Below are positions 1 to 14,482 of a DNA stretch of 64,000 nucleotides, one piece after another. Within the stretch, counting starts at the first letter, position 1; every line of letters starts with the position of its first letter. The stretch lies in NCBI GenBank assembly GCA_018398585.1, contig JAGTTD010000011.1, forward strand, positions 34,158,164 through 34,222,163, in the 5' to 3' direction. The translations under genes were made by a program, and so were the position numbers. The notes under the pieces are model-generated. The model was not told the DNA's origin, ran no database searches, and saw only the letters and a list, made by a program, of their open reading frames with translations. The DNA is from Simmondsia chinensis. Taxonomy: Eukaryota > Streptophyta > Magnoliopsida > Caryophyllales > Simmondsiaceae.

Positions 1-676
1 TGGGAAAAGTTAGTGGATGCACGTGCACCCCCACCCCTTGTACTTACTCAAATTTTGCTTATTCAATACAAAATTAGCCCAACCACAACAACAATAAGAA
101 ACTCAGTGTTTGAAAGGCTTGCGTTAAGTTAGGATTTGTGATGCAGCCTCACTCTAACTTTTGAAGGTTTACGGGTCAGATGGGTATAGACGCGTTGGCA
201 TTGGCAAGAAGGGAAGCTTGGCGGATGGGAATAGGCAAGTTGGCAAGATACGCACGGCAAGGGCCGAACTTGAGAAGCTGACGTTATTTAGGAGACTTAT
301 ATTAGATTAGTAGATTTTTGTTTAATTTCGTTTATCTTTTTAATTTTTAGTTTTTATTTTAGGATGATTACATGAATTGCTAGATGAAGACACAGATAGC
401 TAATCTTCACCGTTGATCTTTAGATAGAGATTTAATTTAAAATATGTATTAGTTTACGTCTAGTTAGGAAAGCTCCTCTTGCTTAGGGTTTTATTTGGCA
501 TTCATATTTTTCAAATTTGTTTTCATATTTTCTAGAGTTCTCTGTCCTTCTCTTGTGTGAGAATTTGAGTAACTTTTCCTCTTGTTTTTATTATTTTCAT
601 AATAAAAATTTAAGGGAAAGCTGTTGAATCTTCCCATTCCCTAATTTTTCATCTACGCACTGCATCGATTTGAAGG
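1..676. other. Intergenic, no gene seen
   Basis: I see no coding region. The stretch from about 475 to 660 is pyrimidine-rich and resembles transcribed LTR sequence, but I could not find LTR ends or target-site duplications. Confidence 0.5.
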
Positions 677-747
677 ATAAAATGTAGGCAATACCACTAC
701 AGGGTGTTACCCTAAAGAAAAGTTGTTTCTGATGGTCCTCGACCCTA
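677..747 (-). mobile_element. Degenerate Au-like SINE body fragment
   Basis: Read on the minus strand, this matches the central body of the Au-like SINEs elsewhere in the window: a GTCC..CAGAAACAAC segment, then a TAACACCCT segment, then a GCCTACAT segment corresponding to GCGTACAT. Neither the 5' head nor the 3' tail is recognisable. Confidence 0.45.
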
Positions 748-849
748 AAAAGCAAAACAGAACAATAAATAAAAAATCAAGTTAAAAGTCAAAGTCAAGT
801 AAAGTAAAGTAATACCAGACATGCAAGTATACAAACAACAATAAAACAT

Positions 850-962
850 TTTTTTCCCTAGTCCCTGTAACGGGGAGCCACAAGTACTATAGTGGAGATT
901 CGAACCCGGGTGACGTGTAAGGCCTCCGGTATTCTCTGCCACTAGGCTGTGTCCCTAGGGTT
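850..962 (-). mobile_element. tRNA-derived SINE with target-site duplication
   Basis: On the minus strand an A-box-like TAGTGGCAGAG is followed by a B-box GGGTTCGAATC about 35 nt later. This is the bipartite RNA polymerase III promoter of tRNA-derived SINEs. The element ends in a short A run at 850-855. Imperfect flanking duplications of 16 nt (14 identical) lie at 834-849 and 963-978. This family differs from the 5S-headed SINEs below. Confidence 0.65.
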
Positions 963-978
963 AACAAGAATAAAATAT

Positions 979-1299
979 CCGCAATAACAAATATGGAAGC
1001 TTAAGAGCGCTGTAAACTGATACTATTGTGCTACTCACTTCTAACAGTTATGTTGGCCACACCTATTTATTTAGTAGAAAATTAAGAGTAATTGCTAAAT
1101 TTTTAACATGATGAATTGATCAAAATGAGGCTCTATTATAAGAAAATATGTGCAAATTTGATGCATCAAATGAGTAATATTTCGATGGAATTACCCCAAG
1201 TAACCTGCATCAACGATGGCGCAAATTATCTCTTTGGAGACATCCGATAAAATTGAAACGATGGCGCAAATTATGATAGGGTTGGTCTTAGTATTGAGT
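979..1299. other. Intergenic, nothing recognised
   Basis: AT-rich sequence without an ORF of note. A short phrase with the words 'gatggcgcaaatta' occurs twice, near 1214 and 1260, as a small local duplication. Confidence 0.4.
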
Positions 1300-1512
1300 C
1301 AGTTATTTTCAAAAGTTTAATTTAATGGGTGAAGATCCACAAATAATTTTATACTCTAATATATCCCCTCATGTAATGTCCATTAGATTTAAAACATTGA
1401 TAATACACAGACACATTTCATAACTTTTAATGAAATTATATTAAATTGAAAGTGAGAGTTGTTAGGATTTCAGTTAGTGACCTCCTCGTTAATAAGAATT
1501 TAATACTATATC
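1300..1512 (-). repeat. tRNA-iMet-like dispersed repeat, copy 1
   Basis: This repeat occurs four times in the window (here, 12690-12905, 31905-32145 and 36165-36405). On the sense strand it begins with a degenerate TGGTATCAGAGCC-like A box followed by a GGTTCGAATCC-like B box. A body then ends in a segment reading, on the plus strand, 'aaaagtttaatttaatgggtg'. The head suggests a SINE derived from initiator tRNA. This copy is diverged. Confidence 0.45.
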
Positions 1513-2065
1513 AAGGGAAAATTATTGTTGCCAGAACAACATCATTATTTCTCAGAAAATTAATTTTGTGACTATCATTCTTTGTGAGTTATAATATTAC
1601 TCTTACAATAATAATTTTTGCTTTATCGATAACAACTTCATATATAAGTATTGAATCATATACTAAGTTCCTTTTTAAGGGTATATGAACAAGTTGAGTA
1701 GAAAAACTTTCAAGATTTGATGCCATTTGTTGTGACAAAGTAAAATTATAAATATTTTGTACTATAAAATTCAAGTTAATTTATATTTAGGTTAATTACA
1801 TTTCATAAATGATATCTTTCTTAACCTCAATCATCCATCATGCATAACACAAGCAAACTTTATTACATAGTTGTTTTTTTGGAGAACCATCGAGTATCCT
1901 CATATCAGTGACGGATTTAAAAAAAAAAAAGCGGTCGTTCATGGTTCAACGACAAGTAATAAAGAAATAAAACAATTACGATAAGCAAAGATTTGAGCAA
2001 ACAAGTAGAGGAAAGACAAAAGGCGAGAAGGAAAAAAAAAACAAATGGTAATTAAATGAGACACA
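1513..2065. other. Intergenic, nothing recognised
   Basis: AT-rich DNA with a poly-A run at about 1919-1930. No gene or bounded repeat was seen. Confidence 0.4.
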
Positions 2066-2077
2066 TGATGAATCCTT

Positions 2078-2270
2078 TTTCTTTTTTTTCTTTTTTTTGT
2101 AACGAGGGATAGGATTGCCCCAGCCAACCCTGACCCATGAAGAGACCCACAATCCTCATAAGCAGATAAGTTATGAGTATATCCTCAATGAAAATCAAAC
2201 TCCTGACCCCTGAACGATGATCGCATAAGTAGGAGATATCACCAACTGAGACGCCCTCATGATAGGCATG
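2078..2270 (-). mobile_element. tRNA-derived SINE with A-rich tail
   Basis: On the minus strand the head reads CTCAGTTGGTGATATCTC (A-box-like), then GGGGTCAGGAGTTTGA (B-box-like). The body ends GGGTCAGGGTT...CTCGTTAC and runs into an A-rich tail of about 25 nt at 2073-2100. A 12-nt direct repeat, TGATGAATCCTT, lies at 2066-2077 and 2271-2282 and is the target-site duplication. The copy at 35297-35470 shares the 3' end. Confidence 0.65.
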
Positions 2271-2282
2271 TGATGAATCCTT

Positions 2283-2987
2283 GAAACAATTTGATTAAAA
2301 GAAAATAAAAATATTCAGCATATAGGGCAAAAAAAAATAAAAAAATAAAAATAATGTGAAGCTTTTTATTGAAAAATAAGCCTTATATTGAATCAACTTC
2401 TTAGTCAATTTCAAAAACTATTAATTAACGATCTTAGAATTAAATTCACTACAACTGAACAAAAGGATATCGCATACATGCGAATGAAAATTACATCGAG
2501 TTGACTCGGTCTTAATTACTCTTGATAAAAAATGTTAGATGTGTACACTCATACTTAAATTAAACACATTTTTTCGAAGGTAAGGATTATATGGGAGAGA
2601 GAGATGATGAAGTTTGAAACTTGCCGTACTCTTATCTTCTTAAAATCAGTAAGATCATTACATGGAGGTGGGGGCAGGTGCCGTGAACCCGGGACTCCAG
2701 AGATAGCCTAAGCATCCCCAACCATCGGAGAACGAGAGTGTTGGGTTTGAAACTTGCCATATAAGTGATTAGGCATGTGTCATATCGCACATCAAGTAAG
2801 GTTCAAAAATCTATTAAACCTATTTTAAGTTGAATAATATGTGATGAGGCCAAGACTTGAACCGGCAAAACATAGTGAGCAAAACAATGACTCATGTTGA
2901 TGTTACTCTATTGTTACTTGCACGTTTGATATTGTTTTATTTAGCTTGACTTAATTTTATAAATATTGTTCCGTCTCTATTTTCAAA
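2283..2987. other. Intergenic, nothing recognised
   Basis: No coding region was seen. A GC-richer patch at about 2655-2750 holds 'gaacccgggact' and may be a decayed SINE head, but no ends are visible. Confidence 0.4.
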
Positions 2988-3110
2988 GTTAGGGGTCCTT
3001 CGGAAACAACCTCCCTTCAGAATAGCACCCTTTAGGGGTAAAGAATACATCTAACCCTCCCTAAACCCTGTCGTGACGGGAGCCTTTCAAGCACTGAGCT
3101 TGTTGTTGTC
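2988..3110 (+). mobile_element. Au-like SINE fragment without 5S head
   Basis: The body matches the Au-like half of the 5S SINEs: GGGTCCTTCGGAAACAACC, a CTTCAGAATA..ACCCT segment, GGGAGCC and CAAGCACTGAG. It ends in TTGTTGTTGTCG, the Au-type TTG tail. No 5S sequence precedes it and no target-site duplication is obvious. Confidence 0.55.
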
Positions 3111-3309
3111 GTAAACTATCCATTGTCACACCGATGAAGCCCAAGAAATTATACAGTTTCAAAAAATCTATCCGGCTTGTTTAGAGTCAAAGGATGTTGA
3201 GACATCATCTTCTGGTGTGTCCCATTTTATACACAAATTGAATGGCTTATGTCTGGTCACAATTTACAAGACCAAAAAATAGGTTAGTGTTTTAGATAGA
3301 TTCTTTCAG

Positions 3310-3547
3310 GGTTCTTTTACCAGGCACCGAATCCCATTAGAACTTCGAAGTTAAGCGTGCTTGGACAAGAGTAGTACCAGAATGGGTGATTTCCAGGGAA
3401 ATCCTCGTGTTGCCAACCCTATAAGGTTGGGAGTCCTTGAAAACAACCTCTCGGCAGAATTATACCCTGAAGGGGTAAGGCTGTGTATATCTACCCCTCC
3501 CAGACCCCCTTTATGCCGGAGCCCTTGAGACACTAGGTCTGTTGTTG
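3310..3547 (+). mobile_element. 5S rRNA-headed SINE, copy A (TTG tail)
   Basis: The first half is a diverged 5S rRNA beginning at its first nucleotides (GG..., then TACCAG) with an internal deletion. It continues through GCACCGAATCCCATTAGAAC, GAAGTTAAGCGTGCTTGG and GTAGTACCAGAATGGGTGA. These blocks correspond to the 5S internal control region (box A and box C). The second half is an Au-like body ending CACTAGGTCTGTTGTTGTT. A perfect 20-bp target-site duplication lies at 3290-3309 and 3548-3567. That is typical of LINE-mobilised SINEs and excludes a functional tandem 5S gene. Confidence 0.82.
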
Positions 3548-3639
3548 TTTTAGATAGATTCTTTCAGATAAAGAGCTAAACTCTAGTTCTAATGAAAGAA
3601 AAGGACCAATGTCACAAGCTAGGTGCGTGACACGAGATA

Positions 3640-3830
3640 TTCAGATTTTATAGCTGTTAAATTTCATCGGGATTTAGGCTCGACGCACGGAATTGGCACA
3701 CATGAGATCCACGTATAAGCTCAATTGGAGTTCCATCTTAAAACCAATTGACATTAAGTAAAGTAATCAATTGGACTTATATATTGATCTTTTCTCTCAC
3801 AACTGCTCTATCATGAGATTTAACTGGACA
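3640..3830 (+). repeat. CAATTGG dispersed repeat, copy 1
   Basis: This repeat recurs at 4985-5110 (-), 24635-24775 (-), 30255-30365 (-), 35035-35130 (+), 37075-37240 (+), 43970-44100 (-), 48395-48530 (-) and 59935-60085 (+). Shared words are 'gagatccacgtataagct', 'aaccaattgacattaagt', 'atattgatcttttctct' and 'catgagatttaac'. Copies diverge strongly, and I could not define termini or a class. Confidence 0.4.
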
Positions 3831-4046
3831 AATATGAAGTCCTTAACAACAGCCTATCCAATACTCAGGACTCGAAATAAAGAACTGAAGTATTACATGT
3901 CTAGAAGCATGAACGGCAAGTATTTTGTCCTTTTGAACAGCCATTCGCTCAGACCACTTCCCATAATCCGTTATTCAAGGGGAGAAGCTAAAGGATGGAT
4001 TACACAGACAAGCTGCCTTTCCTTCTGACTTTACCCGGGGCGTACA

Positions 4047-4308
4047 ACAACAACAACAACAGAAGACCCAGTGTCTCAAGGGCTCCCGCATAAGCGAGGT
4101 CTGGAAGGGATGGATGTATGCAACCTTACCCCTTCAGAGTGTAACCCTGCCAAGAGGCTGTTTCTGAGGACTCCCAACCTTATAGGGTTAGCAACACAAG
4201 GACTTTCCAGGAGGTCATCCATCCTGATACTACTTTTGCCCAAACACGCTTAACTTCGGAGTTCTAATAGGATCCAATGCCTTAGTGCCTGGTAAATGGA
4301 CCCTTCAA
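4047..4308 (-). mobile_element. 5S rRNA-headed SINE, copy B (TTG tail)
   Basis: On the minus strand the head is the most complete in the window. It runs from GGGTCCATTTACCAGGCACT through the GGATCCTATTAGAACTCC and AAGTTAAGCGTG blocks to GGATGGATGACCTCCTGG, and so covers nearly all of 5S rRNA. The Au-like body follows and ends in (TTG)n, seen as aacaacaacaacaac near 4047-4061. An 8-bp duplication GGCGTACA lies at 4039-4046 and 4309-4316. The element is inverted relative to copy A about 500 bp away. Confidence 0.77.
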
Positions 4309-4583
4309 GGCGTACATGTATTCAACAATTAAACAATACCCAATATTAACCTTTCTCGCCTATTCTCACCGTCTACATATCCGATATATAATATCTTTAT
4401 CATCAACAATGAGGTTTTTTCTCGCACTAAAGAAAGTCAATGACAAAGACAACTAGTACATGCCAGCATGTCTAGTAGACGGCCATATTTACTTATTTAT
4501 CCACACACATCAATGCCGTCTTCCAAATACATCTACTGAAACACAGTTTATGGGTTTCTGTTTAATTTCTAGGCAAGAGTCAA

Positions 4584-4922
4584 ATGATGAACAAAAGCAA
4601 GATGCAGGAAACCAACCTTGATGTCAGAAAAAGTAAACTGTTAGCCGACATTCACTGTGCAGCTCAGGCAAATCACTTGAGACTCCAACACGTGGAGCTG
4701 GCTGTTGCTCACCTGACTTCCATCTGCATTGCCCTCAGGGACGACAAGCGGTTGCTAGCGCTGTGCAATTGTCAGCAAGGGAGAAGCGGAAGGGAAGGTG
4801 AAAGCAAGGGTTCCATGGAGATGAGCCTTTCTGCCTTCTCTTCCAGCTCTACCTCTCCCAGCTCCTCTGGTTTCGAGGTTCATGCTACTAACAAGTATGC
4901 CGGTATGCCTGTAGCCCTGTAA
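4584..4922 (+). CDS. Short orphan ORF, hypothetical protein (112 aa)
   Basis: This frame starts with tandem ATG codons and encodes 112 residues. A mixed-charge N-terminal half (RLQHVELAVAHLTSICIAL around residues 33-51) is followed by a Ser/Gly-rich C-terminal half. The sequence just upstream, tttaatttctag, ends at 4572 and would serve as a splice acceptor in frame with this ORF, so it could be a last exon. I recognise no domain. No partner exon was found upstream, and the opposite strand is also partly open. It may be chance or a relic. Confidence 0.2.
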   Translation: MMNKSKMQETNLDVRKSKLLADIHCAAQANHLRLQHVELAVAHLTSICIALRDDKRLLALCNCQQGRSGREGESKGSMEMSLSAFSSSSTSPSSSGFEVHATNKYAGMPVAL

Positions 4923-4984
4923 CTTACAATAGTATTGTTCTCTCAAGGTTCATGGTTATTGTTAAGGACTCTACATATGAACTA

Positions 4985-5110
4985 TAAGTCTAATAGAAAT
5001 CTCGCATAGAGTTGTGAAGAAGAAGAGAAGCTTAACGAGTTACCCCACTTAAATGCTAATTGGTCAGACAAAACCTTACTAAGGCTCATATGTTGACCTC
5101 ATATATTCCT
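4985..5110 (-). repeat. CAATTGG dispersed repeat, copy 2
   Basis: The minus strand carries 'accaattagcatttaagtgg', 'gtaactcgttaagctt' and a CTTCTTCTTCACAACTCTAT segment, matching the family described at 3640-3830. Confidence 0.3.
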
Positions 5111-5429
5111 ACTCTATGGGTCAAACCTAGGACTGGTGAATTTTACAGGTACTGTGAAATCTTTTCTCCAACATGCGTGTTGAAATGGGTACTGATCTCG
5201 GTGATAGCTACGTCTCTTCATGTTACTTTCATTCTACTTCATGTTCAGGATGTACTTTGTGTGCTGATACGAAGGACGAGTTTTATGTTCTAAAAATACT
5301 CGGTCCACATTATGTGTATATATCTATTTTCTTCGAACCCTAATTAATAGGAGTTCTATGTACTAAACCACCTAATTGGATACTTGCCGAGATATCAAAG
5401 AGCTACAATTATCACAAGTTGAAATATTG

Positions 5430-5600
5430 ATCTGGTGTAATGGTCAGGTTGCCCATGCCACAGTGTGAGGTCTTAAGTTTGAAACTCACATCTCCCATTC
5501 TACTCATGTTGGTGACTCTTCTTAAGACAATATTGTATTTTTTTACCCCGTAAAAATAAGTTATTATAATAAGTTGGTGTAACCATCTAGTTTCCATACT
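5430..5600 (+). repeat. Possible tRNA-related SINE remnant
   Basis: The order TGGTGTAATGGTCAGGTTG (A-box-like), then GAGGTCTTAAGTTTGAAACTC (weak B-box-like), is that of a decayed tRNA-derived SINE head. No tail or duplication was found. Confidence 0.3.
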
Positions 5601-5764
5601 TTTGCTGAGTACTTTCACAATGACTGGGCAAATCCACACGCTCCACTCACGAGCTGGAAAGATTTATGAATTCGAATTCCATGGTCTACTTTAAATCATG
5701 ACTACCGCTCTACGCAGAGATTGGATTCAAATTAACATCACAAATATACATGACAAAAAAATTA

Positions 5765-6247
5765 TTAATTTTTCTTGGTTAGATAATGTAAACAAAGTAT
5801 TTCCTTAAATGAAATTGCTCTTTTGTTTGGTGGGATAGCAGGTTGTTCGAAGACAAGTCCAAGGCCACCCACAAAACCGGTCACCAAGAACATGCTACCA
5901 ACAAAGAATAAAGGCCGGTCTACAGCATCAGCAGTCCAAAACTCAGAATTAACAAGAGGAAAAATCTCCAAGAACGTGAAACCAACTCAAAATAATGGCA
6001 CTATAAAATTAGCAACAAATAAGAACCTGGAAACTGGCAAGGATAGAGGCCATGCCAAAACTGCCACCGCGATGAAAATTCCAGGGAGATCAGCACCTGC
6101 AGCAGTAGTCAAGAACATGAAAACAACTACAGCAAAAGTTTCCATGGAATTAGCTCTCAGGAATAAGGAAAAGACTAGAGCAACTGTCGTAGCAGAAACT
6201 AGTAGGGTTAGAAGTTCAGTGAAATCAACCATGAAGGCGGTGGGCAT
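5765..6247 (-). pseudogene. Broken hydrophobic multi-pass membrane ORF, family unknown
   Basis: One minus-strand frame runs about 160 codons from an ATG at 6247 and is interrupted by a single TGA at 5987-5989. It stays open on both sides of that stop. The protein is very hydrophobic, with about four candidate membrane segments (for example LLTLLVSATTVALVFSLFL and LFFVGSMFLVTGFVGGLGLV). The opposite strand is also open for about 197 codons but encodes a Lys/Thr/Arg/Ala-rich product without an ATG at its start. That is what the complement of a membrane-protein gene looks like: the ankyrin/PGG gene in this window casts the same shadow. I do not recognise the family. It lies about 1 kb 3' of ECA1. 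The alternative is chance overlapping open frames. Confidence 0.3.
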
Positions 6248-6416
6248 TGGTCAAGGTCAGAAGACTCGAGTTGTAGCCATGTCTCATGCCCAAGAAGACA
6301 GGGTAATGGTGCAGGCTCAGAAGCAGGCTCCAGCCCATCCTGGTGGTGTCATCTCCTCGAGTGTCAGACCTAGGCGTAAATGGAACACAGCAAGAAAAGT
6401 CGGCAGTTTGATCTAG

Positions 6417-7204
6417 GGCAATTATATGCAAGTAATTGTACCTGTACCTTCTCTATAACTATGTGCAGTAGTCCATGGATCTGAGTTATGAGCTCATTTC
6501 ATGAATAACGGAATGTGACAGTGAAATATCATGACATAGTTTTTCTGTTACTTGCCTCTTTTTTCGATAGTTGGGGTACATCCACAGGTACATGACAGCA
6601 ATGGGAATATAAAAGTTCAAAAGCTAATTAACCGGAAGTTAAAAACTAATACATAATAAAGCTATAAATATATTGCATTCAGGTATTTGGCCAACTCCAC
6701 ACAGTGCCGATGTTCCTTGCCACCTGATCAGGTGAGTACGGGAATTCATCACATCACGCTCCAATCCAGAATCCAAGCCTCATTTTGATGATCCAGCCAT
6801 TCTGTTACTCCCCTTGATCAAGCAATTACATTAAAATTTAATGGAATATGAATCCAGCATTATCATTTATGGGCCATCTACTCTGAAGCATTCAAGTCAC
6901 TGTATCGGAAGATTCAGAAAATAACTGCATTGCTGACTCAAAATATACTAAACAGCTCAAGTAATCAATCAATGAGCACCCTGCATTTCCTATAAAACTA
7001 AATACACCGTCTTTCAAAGGTTAAAAAAATATGATAGAACAATTCTGCCTGTCACGTACAATTCAAATATTCCACATCTGTGCTCTATCCATCCTAATGA
7101 AATTTTCAGGGTTTTCAAAATTCCTGACACACATTAAAAGAAGGGAGTGTCATTTCAATTCAAACCTTGAAGCTTTTCGAGGAACAGTTCGCTCCTCTGC
7201 TTCC
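6417..7204. other. 3' flank and probable 3'UTR of the ECA1-type gene
   Basis: No further coding sequence was seen. The region lies just 3' of the ECA1 stop codon at 7205-7207, and part of it is probably 3'UTR. Confidence 0.4.
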
Positions 7205-12555
<5,351 letters not shown>

Positions 12556-13230
12556 AGAATTTGATCCAATAGCTATGAAAAATCACAAAATTTTCACGGA
12601 TATTGAAATCGAAGAGACTAATTGCAGACCTATCCCCTGAAATCGAAAAGATTCTATCAATTAGTACATGTCCAGGAACCAACTTTCCCAAAAGCTTAAA
12701 TTGATGGGTGCAAATCCATCAATGGTTTTACACTCTAACATGCCTCCTCACGCGAATGTCAATTAAGGTTGAAGCATAGATAATGAACAGGTTCACCCAT
12801 ACCTTTGTGCTTTAAATATGTTAATATTTAGAGTGTGCAGTTATAGTTCAAACTTGTGATTTTTCGATCAATAAGGCTTTGATAGCATGTTACATAACTA
12901 ACTTTCTCAAAAGTTTAAGGGTTAAAGATCCGTAAATGATTATATACTATCAACGGTACAAGATCCGGTCCTTGACAGCATCCTCACTCTTTTTTTTCGA
13001 TAATTATCAGCATCCTCACTCAAAACCCTAATTTTTTCCAAAATCTTCACAAAGTTCGAAACAACAACAAATCAAATTGATATATAACAAATCTAGAACA
13101 CGAAAAGAGTACGAAATTGTTTGCAAATAGCAAGGAATTTACCTGCTGTCTCTATCGCTCTGTCTCTCTCCAATTTCTCTCCGAAATTCTAGAGAGAGAA
13201 ATGGTAGAGATCCACTAGTTATAGTATTTC
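12556..13230 (-). other. ECA1: 5'UTR exon, 5'UTR intron and promoter-proximal region of ECA1
   Basis: A donor (CAG|GTAAAT, intron starting at 13142) and an acceptor (TTCATAG, intron ending at 12573) define a 5'UTR intron of about 570 nt. It leaves 17 untranslated nucleotides before the ATG at 12555. The leading exon is GA/CT-rich (GAGAGAAATTGGAGAGAGAC on the sense strand). The intron contains the dispersed repeat at 12690-12905. Confidence 0.6.
12690..12905 (-). repeat. tRNA-iMet-like dispersed repeat, copy 2, inside ECA1 5'UTR intron
   Basis: Same family as 1300-1512, with 'gcctcctcacgcgaatgtc' and 'aaggctttgatagcatgtta' (plus strand). The terminal segment 'aaaagcttaaattgatgggtg' is found again just past the head as 'aaaagtttaagggttaaag' at about 12914-12932. 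The copy is therefore flanked by related direct repeats, or is the start of a tandem array. Confidence 0.5.
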
Positions 13231-14309
13231 CTTCGCTGCGGGCCAACTTCTCTTTTTTACTTTTTTTTTGGAATTTTTCTGTTTTCAGAGAAATTATTCG
13301 CTAGATATATTTTGATCATTTATTATCGCCTAATATCTTAATATTTTTAATATATATAATAAATTATATTAATATTTAAATATTTTATTACTTAAATATT
13401 TTAAAGTATTTTATGAATCAAGCATCCTTCTATCAAAATATAATAAATTTTTGTGAGCAACAACAAAATAAAATTTAATTCTGATAATATATTAATATTT
13501 TAACTAAAATTTTATGTTTTTTTGCCGAAGATGCGTGATTTTAATAATATTTTAATTATTTATTTGGTAAATATATATTAAAATTTGCTAAATTTTTTAT
13601 GAAAATACGTGACTTTTACGGAAACATAAATAATGGACATAGCTCAAATTTTAAAATTATAACAAGGCTGTGTTTGGTATATAAATTTTGAAAATGAACT
13701 ATAGAATTGCAATTCCAATTCAATTTATTGTTTGGTTCATTATTGAAAAAGTCAGAATAATAATTTTATAATGATTCAAGTCATCACGGGTTTTCAATCA
13801 ATTGAATTGGAATATTCCGAGTTTTAATTGAGAAACGACTGAATTTTAGTCGGAGCGATTCACTTTGCATTTGAGTTATCTTGGTCGGAGCAATTCACTT
13901 TCAATTCGAGTTTTAAGTCAAATCGAGTTGAATATGGCGTCACATCATTTGGTATTCAAGTTATCTCTGATTTTATGTTAATCGTGTTTGGTCTTTTTGG
14001 GATTCACGCTATAATTGATCGGGTTTGCATTTTGGTTATTTTGAGCTCGAGCCATCTTAATTTTGGGATAAACCGATTGTATCATTTCAAATTCTAAATC
14101 ATCTTAGACCGACTTTGATATAGATTAGGTCATTTTGAGTTTGTTTTATATTAAGTTTTGGGTCAATTTGATCAAGTCATTTCCACTTCGTCTCAACTTG
14201 TTTATATCACAATTAAGCAAAGTAGTTTTATTTTTTGGATTTGCGATCTGCTATGTCTTTACCTTTATTTGCTTAACTTTGCCTTGCTTATATACTTATT
14301 GGCTCTCGT
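13231..14309. other. AT-rich intergenic DNA upstream of ECA1
   Basis: No gene was seen. The stretch 13670-13930 ('ggctgtgtttggtat', 'caattccaattcaattt') resembles 50570-50890 and is probably a decayed MITE without clear ends. Confidence 0.4.
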
Positions 14310-14482
14310 GCTGCCAGGTTGACAAGCTTCATTGCCGCATGCAAGCTTTTTATGTTAGGAGTTATCGGAAAAAGCCTCCCTTCTGGGCAATTCCGATAAG
14401 AGAAAAGGCTGCGTACATCTACCCCTCATACCCCGCTTATGCGGAAGCCCTTGATGCACTGGGTGGTTGTTGTTGTTGTAGT
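14310..14482 (+). mobile_element. Au-like SINE copy without 5S head
   Basis: The body reads AGTTATCGGAAAAAGCCTCC, GGCTGCGTACATCTACCCCT, GCTTATGCGGAAGCCCTTGA and TGCACTGGGTGG, then TTGTTGTTGTTG. This is the classic Au-type 3' half and TTG tail. The 5' part (TGCCGCATGCAAGC region) is not 5S, so this is probably a member of, or a relic of, an Au family proper. Confidence 0.6.

Noticed and set aside
3310..3547. Functional 5S rRNA genes
   Set aside because: The 5S parts are diverged, lack the usual spacer and terminator, and each is followed by a SINE body and bounded by target-site duplications.
5823..6416. Plus-strand Lys/Thr/Ala-rich open frame of 197 codons
   Set aside because: It has no ATG at its start and has the composition of the complement of a hydrophobic gene; the minus strand is the better reading.
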